From assembly GCF_030295935.1 (NCBI RefSeq), contig NZ_AP027362.1, forward strand, positions 1,922,001 through 1,986,000: a stretch of 64,000 nucleotides of DNA. Direction: 5' to 3'. Positions 46,783 to 57,310 of this stretch are shown one piece after another. The notes beneath the pieces are model-generated. The model searched no databases. It was not told the DNA's origin and saw only the letters and a program-made list of their open reading frames with translations. Made by a program: the position numbers and the translations under genes. Numbering within the stretch: position 1 is the stretch's first letter; each line of letters begins with the position of its first letter. The DNA is from Thalassotalea piscium (GTDB lineage: Bacteria; Pseudomonadota; Gammaproteobacteria; Enterobacterales; Alteromonadaceae).

Positions 46783-49700
46783 TTATTGAGCTGCACATCT
46801 ATTTCGCGTACATAAGGCGTACATAGGTCTGATATCTCTAGCGCTAACAACACCATCGCCGTTAAGGTCAAAGGCGATATCTATTGCTTGACGAGAGCTG
46901 ATTGCATTTTTAAGGCCATTAATATCATCAATGTCTACATCACCATCTTTATCCCAGTCACCTTTAACTGAAGCAGGTGTAAGGTTAATACTGACCACAA
47001 CAGGGTCGTGATCTGAAGCACGGTAGGCATCATTATTGTACAAATTCACTAAGTTACCCGCTGATTTCTTTTCTGTATTGTAGTCAAGAATTAACGGTTC
47101 ATCGGCATTAATATGCCATTGAGTTGCATCAACAATTTTCTCAGTTAGCTGTGCAGAAGCTAATGCATGGTCTAACGTGCCGCTTTCTCCTTGATAGGTG
47201 TAAGTATAATTGTTATCACCTGTAAATAAGCTCGTTAAGTTTGTGTAACCTGCTTGTTCAATAGTACTTAATGGATCCTCTTTACTATAGGCATTTAAGT
47301 CTCCCATAATGAGTACTTTACTTTCATCAATACCTGTCGGATTTTGACCTAACCAAGCAACAATAGCTTGTGCGGCTTGAACTCGTCTTAAGTTATAACA
47401 ACCTTGGCCATCATTTTTATCTTCATTTTCTACACCACCTGAGCTCGAACAGCCTTTAGAGCGAAAATGGTTAATTGCTACAGTTAAACTCTCACCGGTA
47501 GCTTTAGACTGAAATGTTTGAGCCATTGGTGGGCGATTATGGTATTCAAATGGGAACTCTGTGACATAAGCGGCAGTACCAATTTCTGTAACTGATTTCT
47601 CGTTATAGATAATTGCTACTTTAATAAGATCGCCGCCTAACTGCGCTATACCAGTTACCTCATCTGCAGGTATATTAGGATCAACAAAACGATAATGAGC
47701 GTCATTTGGCGCAACGGCATTAAGACCATTAACGAGATCTTGCACTGCACTGTGTTGTCCAAAACCATCATTTTCCATTTCAAGAAGGCCAATAATATCA
47801 GCATCCATTGCTAAAATAGCTGAAATTATTTTTGCACGTTGGCGCTCAAACTCTTCAAAAGTGTCTGCGCCTCTGTCTGTTGGAAAGCCCTCTCCTAAAC
47901 CATTACCGTTAAAGTAGTTAAGCACGTTAAAGCTCGCAACGGTTAAATTGCCAGTGTTAGCTAAGTCAGGTGACGACGTTCTCGGGTTACTTGATAAAAA
48001 CGTTGGTTGTTCTGTCGGGATCACACGATAATTATTAAAGCTATAATCAATAACACCTGTTAATGCAGTAACAGTGTCACCAATACGTAAGCTATTTACT
48101 GCTGATAAACCGCCTAATGGATAAATAATGTTATCTGGGTAAGAACCATTCATGCCATCATCTAGGGTGATTTTTTTTAAGGCATTTTGCGCTGATAATT
48201 GTGCAATTTCTGGTGTACCTGGCTGGTAGATATTTGTTGGAACAAATAAACGACCGTTTGATAAAGTTACTTCACCATATTGTCCAAGTTTATAGTTGTC
48301 AGTAACCATAAGTGGGTTATTAATTGTAATAAACATCCCTTCTAGTGATTCTACTTGTTCAGCAGAGCTAAACGGTAAATTTAACTGTGTAGCAACCACA
48401 TTACCAACACCACAGTTTAAGATATCTTCACTAGCAACAAGCTGAGTTTTACCATAATGCTCAGATACTACACCAATCACGCGTATTATATCTCCAGCTG
48501 TAGGTACAACTGTATTTTGGTTGTTGTAAATAAATATAGCTTCTGAACTTGCAACATCATTGTCTTGATGCGCTAACTCTTCTTGAATAAAGAAACCTTG
48601 AAGCTCAGGAAAAACAGCACTTACTACTGCTTCTAATACATGTGTTTCACCAACTAACGGCGATTGTGTACTAACACCTTGTACAGCACTTATTAACGTT
48701 GCATTATCACTACATTGGCCAAGTAAACTAACCGGTGGTGCACCATTACCAGCATCGTGACTACCTAGGTTTGTAAAGGTGTTTTTAGGAAAGCCTACCC
48801 ATTCATTCGCAGGAGCAAATGCATCATCTCCAATTATATCACCTTCTGTAACGCTACTTTTTCTGACTAATGTATTGTCTTTTGTACTTTCTAAGCCACT
48901 ACCCCATTCACTTCCAGGATCTTCGCCTACCCGCCCAAATGAATCAATTACAACACTATTGTTATACAATAAATAAGCATCATCGCCATTATGTGTTAAT
49001 GAACCTGAAAGTTGGTTTGCAACCTCAGTGATCAACTGATCAGCATCTTGATGCGCGATAACAAAAGTGCCTTTTGCCGGTATGACACCATTTATATCGA
49101 TAGTCACTTGTGCATAGTCGCGGCCATTAACAAATAATGAAAGCTGATAGTTTCCACTGGTTAAATCAAGTGGGACTACCGAAGGGTTATACAACTCTAT
49201 GGCTTTATTTTGACCACTTCCTTCAATATATTCTGAAATGAAGATTTCAGATTTAAAAACAGTATGTTGGCCTAAGTTGTCAACATTATTATTACTTGAT
49301 CCTATCCATTGAGTTGATGGATCAAACTCATCATCAATAATAATATCACCGTTAACTGCATCTGGTTTTCTAACTAAGCTATTATCTTTAGTTTTATGGC
49401 CATCTGCTCCCCAGTACTTGCCTGGATCTTCACCAACGCGTCCAAACGAGTCGATAACCTCACCATTTTTATAAAGCACATAGGCATCGTCTCCGTTATG
49501 GTTTATCCCGTTATCTTCTTGATTCGCTATTGATTTTATTGCATCGATTGCTGATTTATGAGAAATAACAAATGTGCTTTGCGCTTCAATTATCCCCTGT
49601 AGATTAATCATAGAGCCTGAAGTGCCGCCATTACTAAAACGACCTAGTTGATACTGCCCTGCTGTTAAATCAATATCAGTTAAGCTAGGGTTAAATAATT

Positions 49701-50775
49701 CAATTGCTTTATTGTAGCTGCTGCCTTCAATATATTCTGAGATGAAAACATTGAGAGCACTGTTTGAACCGCCAGTATCGCCACCGCCAGTGTCACCACC
49801 GCCAGTGTCACCACCGCCAGTGTCACCACCGCCAGTGTCACCACCGCCAGTGTCACCACCGCCAGTGTCACCACCGCCAGTATCACCACCACCAGTGTCA
49901 CCACCGCCAGTATCGTCTGAACAAGCATCTGCTTGATATAAAATATCTACCCATTCAGGGTAATCTATAAAAGGATTACGGTTTCCTTGAAACTCATAAA
50001 TTCTATCGTTTCTCGTTTGCTCCGTTGTATCTACTGGATCAGCATTATGCCATTCGATTAATCGGCATAAACGGCCAAGCGCAGGTTCTCCAGTGGTTGT
50101 TAATCTGTCAACTACCTGTAAATCTGGCGTATTATCAAGCCCTTCGTAGCGCGTATCCATATAGAAAATCATACGAGCAACATCACCTTTAACCAAATCT
50201 CTTGGCTCAAACGAATTACCATCTACCCTGTTTTCGGGTGATTCAGCTAAGGCATTGTCACTATTGTCAAAATCTAGGTTACCACGTGATGAATTAACAG
50301 AAATATCTGTGGGCCGTAAATGATGTATATCGGAATATGCTTCTAAACTTGAACTTGAAAAACCATGACTTTTCGCCCACACATGTTCCCTATTCCAATT
50401 GTCTGGATTTGAACTTTGTGAGCCACTTCCGTTAGACATTTTAGGTAGTGAAATTCCTCGATAAAGCAAAATAACATTCGCGCTGTTATTTGGATCTTCA
50501 TCTGTTTTCGTTAAGGCTGTCCATACTTCAGAATAAGTGAGTCTTTTGTGGTTTTGACTAATTGTGGTACTAATGGCAGATTTTATCTCTGCTTTAGTAT
50601 AGTTATTACTAATAGCTGACAGTACATCCATATAGTAATTAGTTGAATTGAACGTTGCAGCATCTGCAACTTTGTCTAAGGGGGGACAATTAAAGCAGGC
50701 ATTTTCTACATCACTTGCATTAGCAAAAGAAGTGAATACACAAGCCAGTAAGACTGGATATTTATATCTCATCAT
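46783..50775 (-). CDS. Secreted double nuclease: endonuclease I fused to ExeM/NucH
   Basis: 1330 residues from ATG 50775, chosen for its AAGG site and because a signal peptide (MMRYKYPVLLACVFTSFANA) follows; the frame is open to 50856. Order: an endonuclease-I-type His-Me finger (WNREHVWAKSHGF, DIHHLRPTDISVNSSRGNLD) in ~30-270; a DTGGG repeat linker; two lamin-tail domains (FISEYIEGSSYNKAIELFNP, FISEYIEGSGQNKAIELYNP); an OB-like region; and an endonuclease/exonuclease/phosphatase domain (ASFNVLNYFNG, LLEMENDGFG, MGDLNAY, ASDHDPVV). A dockerin-like pair of EF-hand loops ends it (DKDGDVDIDDINGL, DLNGDGVVSARDI). It degrades extracellular DNA for nutrients or biofilm remodelling. Fusion of the two nucleases is unusual. 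Confidence 0.9.
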   Translation of the reverse strand: MMRYKYPVLLACVFTSFANASDVENACFNCPPLDKVADAATFNSTNYYMDVLSAISNNYTKAEIKSAISTTISQNHKRLTYSEVWTALTKTDEDPNNSANVILLYRGISLPKMSNGSGSQSSNPDNWNREHVWAKSHGFSSSSLEAYSDIHHLRPTDISVNSSRGNLDFDNSDNALAESPENRVDGNSFEPRDLVKGDVARMIFYMDTRYEGLDNTPDLQVVDRLTTTGEPALGRLCRLIEWHNADPVDTTEQTRNDRIYEFQGNRNPFIDYPEWVDILYQADACSDDTGGGDTGGGDTGGGDTGGGDTGGGDTGGGDTGGGDTGGGDTGGGDTGGSNSALNVFISEYIEGSSYNKAIELFNPSLTDIDLTAGQYQLGRFSNGGTSGSMINLQGIIEAQSTFVISHKSAIDAIKSIANQEDNGINHNGDDAYVLYKNGEVIDSFGRVGEDPGKYWGADGHKTKDNSLVRKPDAVNGDIIIDDEFDPSTQWIGSSNNNVDNLGQHTVFKSEIFISEYIEGSGQNKAIELYNPSVVPLDLTSGNYQLSLFVNGRDYAQVTIDINGVIPAKGTFVIAHQDADQLITEVANQLSGSLTHNGDDAYLLYNNSVVIDSFGRVGEDPGSEWGSGLESTKDNTLVRKSSVTEGDIIGDDAFAPANEWVGFPKNTFTNLGSHDAGNGAPPVSLLGQCSDNATLISAVQGVSTQSPLVGETHVLEAVVSAVFPELQGFFIQEELAHQDNDVASSEAIFIYNNQNTVVPTAGDIIRVIGVVSEHYGKTQLVASEDILNCGVGNVVATQLNLPFSSAEQVESLEGMFITINNPLMVTDNYKLGQYGEVTLSNGRLFVPTNIYQPGTPEIAQLSAQNALKKITLDDGMNGSYPDNIIYPLGGLSAVNSLRIGDTVTALTGVIDYSFNNYRVIPTEQPTFLSSNPRTSSPDLANTGNLTVASFNVLNYFNGNGLGEGFPTDRGADTFEEFERQRAKIISAILAMDADIIGLLEMENDGFGQHSAVQDLVNGLNAVAPNDAHYRFVDPNIPADEVTGIAQLGGDLIKVAIIYNEKSVTEIGTAAYVTEFPFEYHNRPPMAQTFQSKATGESLTVAINHFRSKGCSSSGGVENEDKNDGQGCYNLRRVQAAQAIVAWLGQNPTGIDESKVLIMGDLNAYSKEDPLSTIEQAGYTNLTSLFTGDNNYTYTYQGESGTLDHALASAQLTEKIVDATQWHINADEPLILDYNTEKKSAGNLVNLYNNDAYRASDHDPVVVSINLTPASVKGDWDKDGDVDIDDINGLKNAISSRQAIDIAFDLNGDGVVSARDIRPMYALCTRNRCAAQ
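49781..49915 (-). repeat. 15-bp tandem repeat encoding the DTGGG linker
   Basis: Nine near-identical 15-bp units (plus CCACCGCCAGTGTCA) and a partial unit at the left end, encoding repeated G-G-G-D-T between the endonuclease I domain and the first lamin-tail domain. In-frame units make copy-number change tolerable. It is a coding linker, not a CRISPR array. Confidence 0.95.
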
Positions 50776-50938
50776 TTTTCCTTCATAGTTATTATAGTTA
50801 GTGGTTATAATTATTTTTTTAAGATACTTGCTATTTGTTACGAAAAAATTAATCAATGATTAAACAATAAATACTAAACAGACCCTAAATAGACAATTCA
50901 GCGCCTGTTTATATTGTGTAAAACAATGTTGAGCACTT

Positions 50939-51100
50939 ATACCAATCTCATTAACTATGTGATCATTTCTACTGGCTAAAACAGTCAACTACTGCGTTAT
51001 TTATTTTATAATTAGAACAACTAGTTATGAAAATAAATGCCTTGTATTTGACTGTTTTTACTGCGTATAAAATAGATCACTTAATTAATGAAACTGGTAT
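50939..51100. repeat. Dispersed inverted-repeat element, family 2 copy D (short form)
   Basis: 162 bp, ends ATACCAATCTCATTAACTA and RC ATACCAGTTTCATTAATTAA. Nearly the same as copy A in reverse orientation. It ends 9 bp before the transaldolase stop codon (minus strand). A loose family 1 end (ACAGACCCTA) is at 50879-50888. Confidence 0.85.
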
Positions 51101-51109
51101 TAGACTTTC

Positions 51110-52081
51110 TTATTTATCGTTAAAAAGTAAGCCAAGTTGTTTTTCAAGCTTAACTTGGTCAATAGCAAAATTACGGATCCCTTCCGAAAGCTTTTCAGTT
51201 GCCATTGGGTCTTCGTTCATTTGCCAACGAAACTCTGCTTCAGTAATGCTCTGTGGTTTGACTTGAATATTGGTTGCAGGAGTTAATTTTTGAGTGATTT
51301 TGCCACTATTTTCAGCAAGCTCTGCCATAAGTTGTGGACTAATAGTTAAACGGTCACAGCCCGCTAGTTCAATAATTTCATTAAGATTACGAAAGCTTGC
51401 CCCCATAACTACCGTGTTATAACCGTGTTGTTTATAGTAATTATAAATTTCAGTAACAGAAATAACGCCTGGATCTTCTTTAGCCTTATAATGTTCAATG
51501 CCAGTATCTTTTTTGTACCAATCCAGAATGCGCCCCACAAACGGAGAAATTAGAAATACTTCAGCATCGGCGCAGGCTTTAGCTTGAGCAAAATTAAACA
51601 ATAAAGTTAAATTACATTGAATACCCTCTAGCTCAAGCTGTTTAGCGGCTTGAATACCTTCCCAAGTAGAAGCAAGTTTTATAAGAATGCGATCTTTATT
51701 GATCCCTGCTTCTTCATACATGTTAATCAATGATCGCGCTTTAGCGATACTTTGCTCTTTATCAAACGATAAGCGTGCATCAACTTCAGTAGAAATACGT
51801 CCAGGAATAATTTTCAACACTTCTAAACCAATTAATACTGATAACTTGTCAGCCGCAAGACTCACTTGCTCCTTAATACTTGGTGTTTGCGCTTTCGACC
51901 AATTAACGGCTTGTATTAAAAGAGGTTGATACGCATTAAGTGAAGCCGCTTTTAATAATAATGACGGATTGGTTGTTGCATCCATTGGTGAGAATTTTGC
52001 TATTGCTTCAATATCACCAGTATCGGCAACTACAGTAGTCATTGTTTTAAGTTGGTCAAGTTGAGAAGGTTGTGTTTGCAT
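51110..52081 (-). CDS. tal: Transaldolase
   Basis: 323 residues, close to E. coli TalB (317). Signatures: [14 protein letters not shown] near the N terminus and the Schiff-base lysine in [12 protein letters not shown]. It moves a dihydroxyacetone unit between sugar phosphates in the non-oxidative pentose phosphate pathway. The product of deoA catabolism joins the same carbon pool, but the genes are not linked in one operon. Its 3' end abuts a family 2 repeat. Confidence 0.96.
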   Translation of the reverse strand: MQTQPSQLDQLKTMTTVVADTGDIEAIAKFSPMDATTNPSLLLKAASLNAYQPLLIQAVNWSKAQTPSIKEQVSLAADKLSVLIGLEVLKIIPGRISTEVDARLSFDKEQSIAKARSLINMYEEAGINKDRILIKLASTWEGIQAAKQLELEGIQCNLTLLFNFAQAKACADAEVFLISPFVGRILDWYKKDTGIEHYKAKEDPGVISVTEIYNYYKQHGYNTVVMGASFRNLNEIIELAGCDRLTISPQLMAELAENSGKITQKLTPATNIQVKPQSITEAEFRWQMNEDPMATEKLSEGIRNFAIDQVKLEKQLGLLFNDK

Positions 52082-52222
52082 TATAATTCCTGTTAAATCA
52101 TGCTAATTATCAAGATAAATAAAATTCGGATAAATATAGGTAAAATAATTTACCTGTTTAAAGCGCAGTTTTTCTTTAATAACTACTCTGCTAGCTACGC
52201 GATGTACGCCAGATTATTAAGG

Positions 52223-53224
52223 TTATTTTTCCCTACACTGTTGTTTTAACATCACTTTTTTGGCATTTGAAATAAAAGCCATATCTAGTGCATTTTCTTG
52301 TAGCTTTCGACATTGAGCAGCGCTCAGCCCTGCAGCTAACGCCGCATGTTGATATTCATATTTAATGTCACAGCCCTGCACCGCCGGATCATCACTGTTT
52401 AAACAAACAAGCAAACCTTTACTGAGAAATGTTTTTACCGGATGTTGGCTAATATCAGTGATCGTGCCTGTTTGATAGTTCGAGGTAAGGCAAGATTCAA
52501 TAGCAATATTTTTATCTAGCATGTAATCCATTAGTCTTTCATCGTTAATAGCATTCGTACCATGGCCAATACGAGTTGCATGTAATTGATCGATAGCTTG
52601 ATAAATACTGGCGACGCCATCAGCTTCACCTGCATGAATGGTTATATGTAAACCTGAGTCGTAAACTTGTTTAAAATGATCAACAAATAAAGTGCCCGGC
52701 TTACCAAGTTCATCACCAGCTAGGTCTATGCCAACTAAATCATCTTTAAAATAAAGGAGCGCTTGTAATTCCGAAAAACATGCTTGAACGCCAAAAGTAC
52801 GGCTTAATATGCCAATTAAATTTATTTGTACAGGGAACTCTTGTGTAGCAAGTTGAACACCATCTATAACAGCTGCAACAACATCTTTCATAGATAGTTT
52901 GTGTGTCATCGCCATGTAATAAGGTGAAAAACGCAATTCGGCGTAGTGTAGGCCTTGAAGATAAGCGTCTTGTACATTTTCATAGGCAACTCTTTTACAA
53001 GCGTCTAGGCTTGCTAATACACTCACGCCATAATCAAGTTTTTGAAGAAAAGAAACTAAATTGCTTTCCTTACCCTGAATTTGTACATGAGGTAATAACT
53101 CATTCAAATTATCTGCAGGCAATGGGATATTGTGCTGTTGAGCTAAAGCAAGTACGGTACTTGGCCTTATATTTCCGTCTAAATGCCGGTGCAAGTCTAC
53201 AAAAGGAATGTTTGTAGCGATCAT
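52223..53224 (-). CDS. add: Adenosine deaminase
   Basis: 333 residues. Metal and catalytic residues are visible: VDLHRHLDG (HxH), [11 protein letters not shown] (His and catalytic Glu), RIGHGTNA, and [10 protein letters not shown] (Asp pair). It converts adenosine and deoxyadenosine to inosine forms in purine salvage. It is divergent from a TetR-family gene 351 bp away. That gap has no other ORF I can support. A purine-related regulatory link is possible but not shown. Confidence 0.95.
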   Translation of the reverse strand: MIATNIPFVDLHRHLDGNIRPSTVLALAQQHNIPLPADNLNELLPHVQIQGKESNLVSFLQKLDYGVSVLASLDACKRVAYENVQDAYLQGLHYAELRFSPYYMAMTHKLSMKDVVAAVIDGVQLATQEFPVQINLIGILSRTFGVQACFSELQALLYFKDDLVGIDLAGDELGKPGTLFVDHFKQVYDSGLHITIHAGEADGVASIYQAIDQLHATRIGHGTNAINDERLMDYMLDKNIAIESCLTSNYQTGTITDISQHPVKTFLSKGLLVCLNSDDPAVQGCDIKYEYQHAALAAGLSAAQCRKLQENALDMAFISNAKKVMLKQQCREK

Positions 53225-53575
53225 ACTGAGCCTTATTATTAAAATTAATTAGCTGAACGTTATTGCTTGTTGTTAACACAATAAAAGCTGACCATGCGGT
53301 CAGAATGGTTGTTATTTTAAGCACAACTTGACAGGAGTGACAAGCACAAAAGCAAATTAATTGTATTAAGTGCTAAGCAAGAATTAAAAATGTTAACCAC
53401 AGCGTTATTAGCCAGTAAGCTTTAGAGACTTAGAATAGTAAAATTGACGATATATAACATAACCAACGTAAACCGATAGACGAGTTTTGATTGTTGCTGT
53501 AATTCAGAGACAGTATTAACTTTTAGAGCAAAATAGCTTATATTTAACCTTTAAAAATATAAACATTTGGTTAAT

Positions 53576-54214
53576 ATGGCAGAAGTTAAAAGCAATAAAC
53601 AAAAGCCTACTCCTGTTGGGCGTGTTAGAAGAAAGAATCAAACGTTAATATTGAAAGCAGCAGAGCAAGATTTTTTAGAGCATGGATTCAAAGGTGCTTC
53701 AATTAAAAGTATTGCAGAGCGCGCTGGTATTCCTCGTGCAAATGTTCATTATTACTATAAAAATAAAGACGCTATTTACGTAGATATACTTTCAGAAATT
53801 ATAGAATTATGGGACTCATCTATTTTAACGTGCGACGATGAACCAGCTAAAGTGTTAGGTGATTACATTTATGCGAAAGTAATGTATTCAAATACCAATC
53901 CAGAGGCTTCTCGTATCTTTGCAGGAGAGTTTGTTCAAGGTGCGCCAAGGCTTCAAAACTACTTAAAATCCAACTTTAAACCATGGGTAAATGAAGTTAA
54001 AGAAACCATTAACCAATGGATTATACAAGGTAAAATGGACGATATTGATCCCTTACACCTACTTTTTACAATTTGGGGGGCGACACAACATTATGCTGAT
54101 TTTGCACCACAAGTAACAACCGCCATGGGTAAAGAAAAGCTAACAGATAATGACTTTGAACAAGCCGCTAAAACGTTAACACATATCATTTTAAAAGGGT
54201 GTGGAATTAAATAG
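53576..54214 (+). CDS. TetR/AcrR-family transcriptional regulator (RutR-like)
   Basis: 212 residues from ATG 53576; the frame also offers TTG at 53567. N-terminal helix-turn-helix: ILKAAEQDFLEHGFKGASIK, SIAERAGIPRANVHYYYKNK. The C-terminal ligand domain (RIFAGEFVQGAPRLQNYLKS) resembles the RutR subgroup, which in E. coli senses uracil and controls pyrimidine and purine catabolism. It is divergent from add, which may be a target. The ligand is unknown. Confidence 0.85.
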   Translation: MAEVKSNKQKPTPVGRVRRKNQTLILKAAEQDFLEHGFKGASIKSIAERAGIPRANVHYYYKNKDAIYVDILSEIIELWDSSILTCDDEPAKVLGDYIYAKVMYSNTNPEASRIFAGEFVQGAPRLQNYLKSNFKPWVNEVKETINQWIIQGKMDDIDPLHLLFTIWGATQHYADFAPQVTTAMGKEKLTDNDFEQAAKTLTHIILKGCGIK

Positions 54215-54256
54215 CAAGGGCGTGTTGATAATCACTGAAAATTTATACATTTCAGG

Positions 54257-54496
54257 CTACTTCGTTTTAAATCGCTTTTTATGGCATTGATTCTCTTTTT
54301 TATAGAGCTTGCGTAACTTTTTACGATAGCTCTCTCCCTGCTTAGCGCTATACTGGTTGCGCATTTTTTTATTGATCGTATTGATTTTTGTTGTAACTGT
54401 AGCGCAACTTTTTTTAGTAATTGTAATTTGCTTAGACTTAGCAAAACTGACATTTGAAAGTACGCTAATAAGCGCAAGTAATAACACATACTTCAT
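54257..54496 (-). CDS. Small secreted basic protein
   Basis: 79 residues from ATG 54496, chosen because AAGGA lies 5 nt upstream; an ATG at 54502 lies inside that box. A clear signal peptide (MKYVLLLALISVLSNVSFA) precedes a mature part of ~60 residues, very rich in Lys and Arg, with two Cys (SCATVTTK and NQCHKK) that could form a disulfide. I do not recognise a family. It is a likely periplasmic protein, on the same strand as and upstream of the EAL-HDOD gene's 3' side, but its own unit. Confidence 0.65.
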   Translation of the reverse strand: MKYVLLLALISVLSNVSFAKSKQITITKKSCATVTTKINTINKKMRNQYSAKQGESYRKKLRKLYKKENQCHKKRFKTK

Positions 54497-54557
54497 ATTC
54501 ATCCTTAAATATTAAAGCTAAACCCACACCCTAGAGTAAAGTGTGAGTTAATACTTT

Positions 54558-55772
54558 TTAAAATATACCTAACTCTTTACACCAGCGGCTTGCGGCAACA
54601 AATTCTGTGTGAATATAATTGGCGTCAACCCCATAAACCTCTGTTAATTTCGTTATGCTGTGCCCTTCACCAACAATATAATTTGATGTTAGTACTAATA
54701 AATCACCCAATAAACCTTCATGCTTAACTAAGGCTTTTACAATAGGATCGGCTAATGGCATGGTTTTAACAATAGTTTCAATCGGCATACACAATATTAC
54801 TTCTATTGCGCTGAGTAATCCGGTAATAAACGCATAATCACTGACTTCACTAAAGGCTTGATGTTTAGAAATTACAGACATTAACTTCGCAGTAATTAAT
54901 GCTTGTTTTGACACTTCATCAGATTTGTCTGAAGTTAATTTTGACAAGGCTAAAATAGTTACAAACTGTTTTAACTTTTCCTCACCTAAGTAGGCTGCAG
55001 CTTGTTTTAACGATGTTATTTCAACGCGTGTACTAGTAGCAACATTATTAACCATTTTAAGCAAGCCAACCGTTAGGTTAACGTCGTGGCTAATTATATC
55101 TGCAATGGCTGAATAATTAAGTGGTACGTTAAATGTTTCACTTATTAGGTTTAACATTTGCGTTTTCATTGGCGCAAGTGTTTGCCCTTCTATCATTTCA
55201 GGCTCATGATAAAAAAAGCCTTGATAGTAATTAAAGCCAACTTCAGCTAACGCTTGTAATTGAAAGTTAGTTTCCACTTTTTCAGCTGCAAGCTTTATAT
55301 TAAACGGTTTAATGCGGTTAACGATTGGTAGCAGGCGTTTTGGATTAATTTCTTCAATGTTTACTTTTATCATCGAGATAAAAGGAAATAACAAATCCCA
55401 TTTGGGGTTTAAATCATACTGAGTTAATGCAATTTTATAACCTTGCTCACAGTAAAAGCTAACAATTTTAAGTAGTTTGTCAGTCGGCGATGAATGCCCT
55501 ACCAATTCAATGACGATTGATTTTTTGTCAAACATTAATGGGTATTTATTAATTAAGCACTTTTCAGTAAAGTTAATAAATGCAAGTTTACCAAGACAAA
55601 CAGACTGAATATCACCTTGTAGGTGATTTTGAATAATTAATTTTGAGCTGGCAACATCAGGGTCTATTTCAGGAAATTTATTATCTGGGCTGTCCCTAAA
55701 TAACAATTCATAACCAATAGTTTTAGAATTCCTGTCTAAAATAGCTTGTCGAGCAATATAAGTTATATACAT
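54558..55772 (-). CDS. EAL-HDOD (YuxH-type) signalling protein, probably catalytically inactive
   Basis: 404 residues. The first ~200 form an EAL-like domain that keeps YELLFRD but has lost key c-di-GMP phosphodiesterase residues: the usual DDFG block reads ALTQYDLN, and other metal ligands are not evident. Residues ~205-404 are an HDOD domain (VPLNYSAIADIISHDVNLTV, GLLKMVNNV). Such YuxH-type proteins act as regulatory scaffolds in motility and surface behaviour. A stand-alone gene. Identification is firm; role unknown. Confidence 0.88.
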   Translation of the reverse strand: MYITYIARQAILDRNSKTIGYELLFRDSPDNKFPEIDPDVASSKLIIQNHLQGDIQSVCLGKLAFINFTEKCLINKYPLMFDKKSIVIELVGHSSPTDKLLKIVSFYCEQGYKIALTQYDLNPKWDLLFPFISMIKVNIEEINPKRLLPIVNRIKPFNIKLAAEKVETNFQLQALAEVGFNYYQGFFYHEPEMIEGQTLAPMKTQMLNLISETFNVPLNYSAIADIISHDVNLTVGLLKMVNNVATSTRVEITSLKQAAAYLGEEKLKQFVTILALSKLTSDKSDEVSKQALITAKLMSVISKHQAFSEVSDYAFITGLLSAIEVILCMPIETIVKTMPLADPIVKALVKHEGLLGDLLVLTSNYIVGEGHSITKLTEVYGVDANYIHTEFVAASRWCKELGIF

Positions 55773-55957
55773 TGTATTGTAATTAATTTGTTAAATGAAT
55801 TAGATAAGTTAAAACATACCTGCTTATTTACTAAAAAGAAAGGCTTTAGAGTAACTAACCTGCTTTCACTTTAACGATTATTAGCTCGGTAGATGGTTAT
55901 AAAACTCGTTTACCCGTAATGAGGTTAGTTAGTACAAATTTTTTAAAAAGTTAAAAA

Positions 55958-55975
55958 CGCCCTAACGTGAGGGCG
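55958..55975 (-). terminator. Terminator of the pyrophosphatase-like gene
   Basis: On the minus strand CGCCCT pairs with AGGGCG around a 6-nt loop, followed by TTTTTAACTTTTT. It starts 10 nt after the stop at 55985. Confidence 0.8.
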
Positions 55976-55984
55976 CGATCCTTG

Positions 55985-57205
55985 TTAATGTTTTATTCTT
56001 AATACTTTTTCAGTTACTTCACTTTTTACTGGCGTGTTGTTAGCCCCACTTAGGGAAAGAAGAGAAGATAAAATGGTAAATACTTCGGTGTTTTCAAATG
56101 CCTCTAATGTAATTTCCTGATTAAAATCTGGACCTGTGGCAATAAAAATACCATTAAGATCTTTGGTATACTTAGTTTCAAAGCCATGTGTTTCGGCAAT
56201 AACTGAGTTTAGGTTGGTTGTAAAAGTAGTGGGTGGTATCGCCGATAAAATTATATCAGGTACGAATGATTTATTATTATTTACTTTCCAGTAGTTAGGG
56301 TAATTTCCCTTTTTGAACACATCATAGCGTTTAGCCGTATTGTTAGAATTTTCATCGAAAAGTTTTTGGAAAGCGGCATCTACAAGCCTTTGATCACCGT
56401 TAATATCGTAGATAAAAATTTGTGTACCGTCTTGTATAATCTTAAACGAGTTATCCATCCACGAAGGTATTATTGTACTTTTAAGCAAGGCGTTTTCTTT
56501 ACCTGTTTTTACCATGCCATGATCTGACACTATTACAAGATTTACTGGTCCTATTTTACCCGTTGATATTTCGGATAAAAAGTCGCCTAATTGCTGATCG
56601 AGCTTGGTTATAGCATCCGCTAATTCTGGTGAATTTCGTCCATACTTGTGCCCTATACTGTCTATTGTTGAAAAGTAGCTGATCAATAATTGAGGTTTAG
56701 TTTCGTCAGAAATTTTAAGCCATTGTATTAACTGTTTAAAGCGAGTTTCATTAGAAACACTACCGTCATACTTTTTATAATAACTTGGTAATACATGTTG
56801 AAAGCTTTTATCAGACTCTGGCCAAAAATAAATTGCCGTTGGTATATTTTGTTGTTCTAGCAAGGTCCAAATTGGCGGATACTTTAACCATTGATGATTT
56901 TTCTTACTACTGCCATAGGCATAAATATCATCAATTTCTTTATCGTAAAATCGATTCAGTACTATACCGTGCTCAAAAGGCGCTTTTCCTGTAACAAGCG
57001 TAAGATGATTAGGAAATGTTTTGGTTGGGTATGAGGGAATTAACCCTTCAGTAACTACCCCTTTGTTTGCTAAAGAAAGTAAATGTTTAGGTTTATATTC
57101 GTTTAAATAGTGTGCCGCAAAGCCATCTATTGAAATTAAGATAGTAGGAGTTTGAGCATTAGCGTGTAAGGCTAAGCAACAAAAAATTATAATAAAAAAT
57201 TTCAT
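55985..57205 (-). CDS. Ectonucleotide pyrophosphatase/phosphodiesterase family protein
   Basis: 406 residues with a signal peptide (MKFFIIIFCCLALHANA). The alkaline-phosphatase-superfamily metal site is visible: ISIDGF, the nucleophile Thr in SYPTKTFPNHLTLVTG, DSIGHKYG, SDHGM, and AETHGF near the C terminus. This is the NPP/ENPP subgroup, which hydrolyses nucleotide or other phosphodiesters in the periplasm. It is followed by a strong terminator. Together with the secreted nuclease and nucleoside enzymes nearby, it fits nucleic-acid scavenging, though that link is inference. Confidence 0.9.
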   Translation of the reverse strand: MKFFIIIFCCLALHANAQTPTILISIDGFAAHYLNEYKPKHLLSLANKGVVTEGLIPSYPTKTFPNHLTLVTGKAPFEHGIVLNRFYDKEIDDIYAYGSSKKNHQWLKYPPIWTLLEQQNIPTAIYFWPESDKSFQHVLPSYYKKYDGSVSNETRFKQLIQWLKISDETKPQLLISYFSTIDSIGHKYGRNSPELADAITKLDQQLGDFLSEISTGKIGPVNLVIVSDHGMVKTGKENALLKSTIIPSWMDNSFKIIQDGTQIFIYDINGDQRLVDAAFQKLFDENSNNTAKRYDVFKKGNYPNYWKVNNNKSFVPDIILSAIPPTTFTTNLNSVIAETHGFETKYTKDLNGIFIATGPDFNQEITLEAFENTEVFTILSSLLSLSGANNTPVKSEVTEKVLRIKH

Positions 57206-57245
57206 ACAAGTCCTAGTAAAAAAATAGCAGCCTTTAAAAAATTAA

Positions 57246-57289
57246 ACTCAATTAGTGATTTATCATTAATGGATAAAAACTAATTGAGT
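57246..57289 (-). terminator. Hairpin downstream of the phosphoribosyltransferase gene
   Basis: ACTCAATTAGT and ACTAATTGAGT form a perfect 11-bp stem with a 22-nt loop. On the minus strand it is followed by an AT-rich run with six Ts. It ends 22 nt past the stop at 57311. Confidence 0.65.
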
Positions 57290-57310
57290 ATTTTGCGCTA
57301 TATTTTGTTA

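Noticed and set aside
49781-49915. Short regularly repeated sequence that could be mistaken for a CRISPR array
   Set aside because: Units are contiguous with no spacers and encode the DTGGG linker of the nuclease in frame.
49742-49970. Plus-strand ORFs rich in Pro-Pro-Val-Ser or His-Arg-Gln repeats
   Set aside because: They are antisense readings of the DTGGG tandem repeat inside the nuclease gene.
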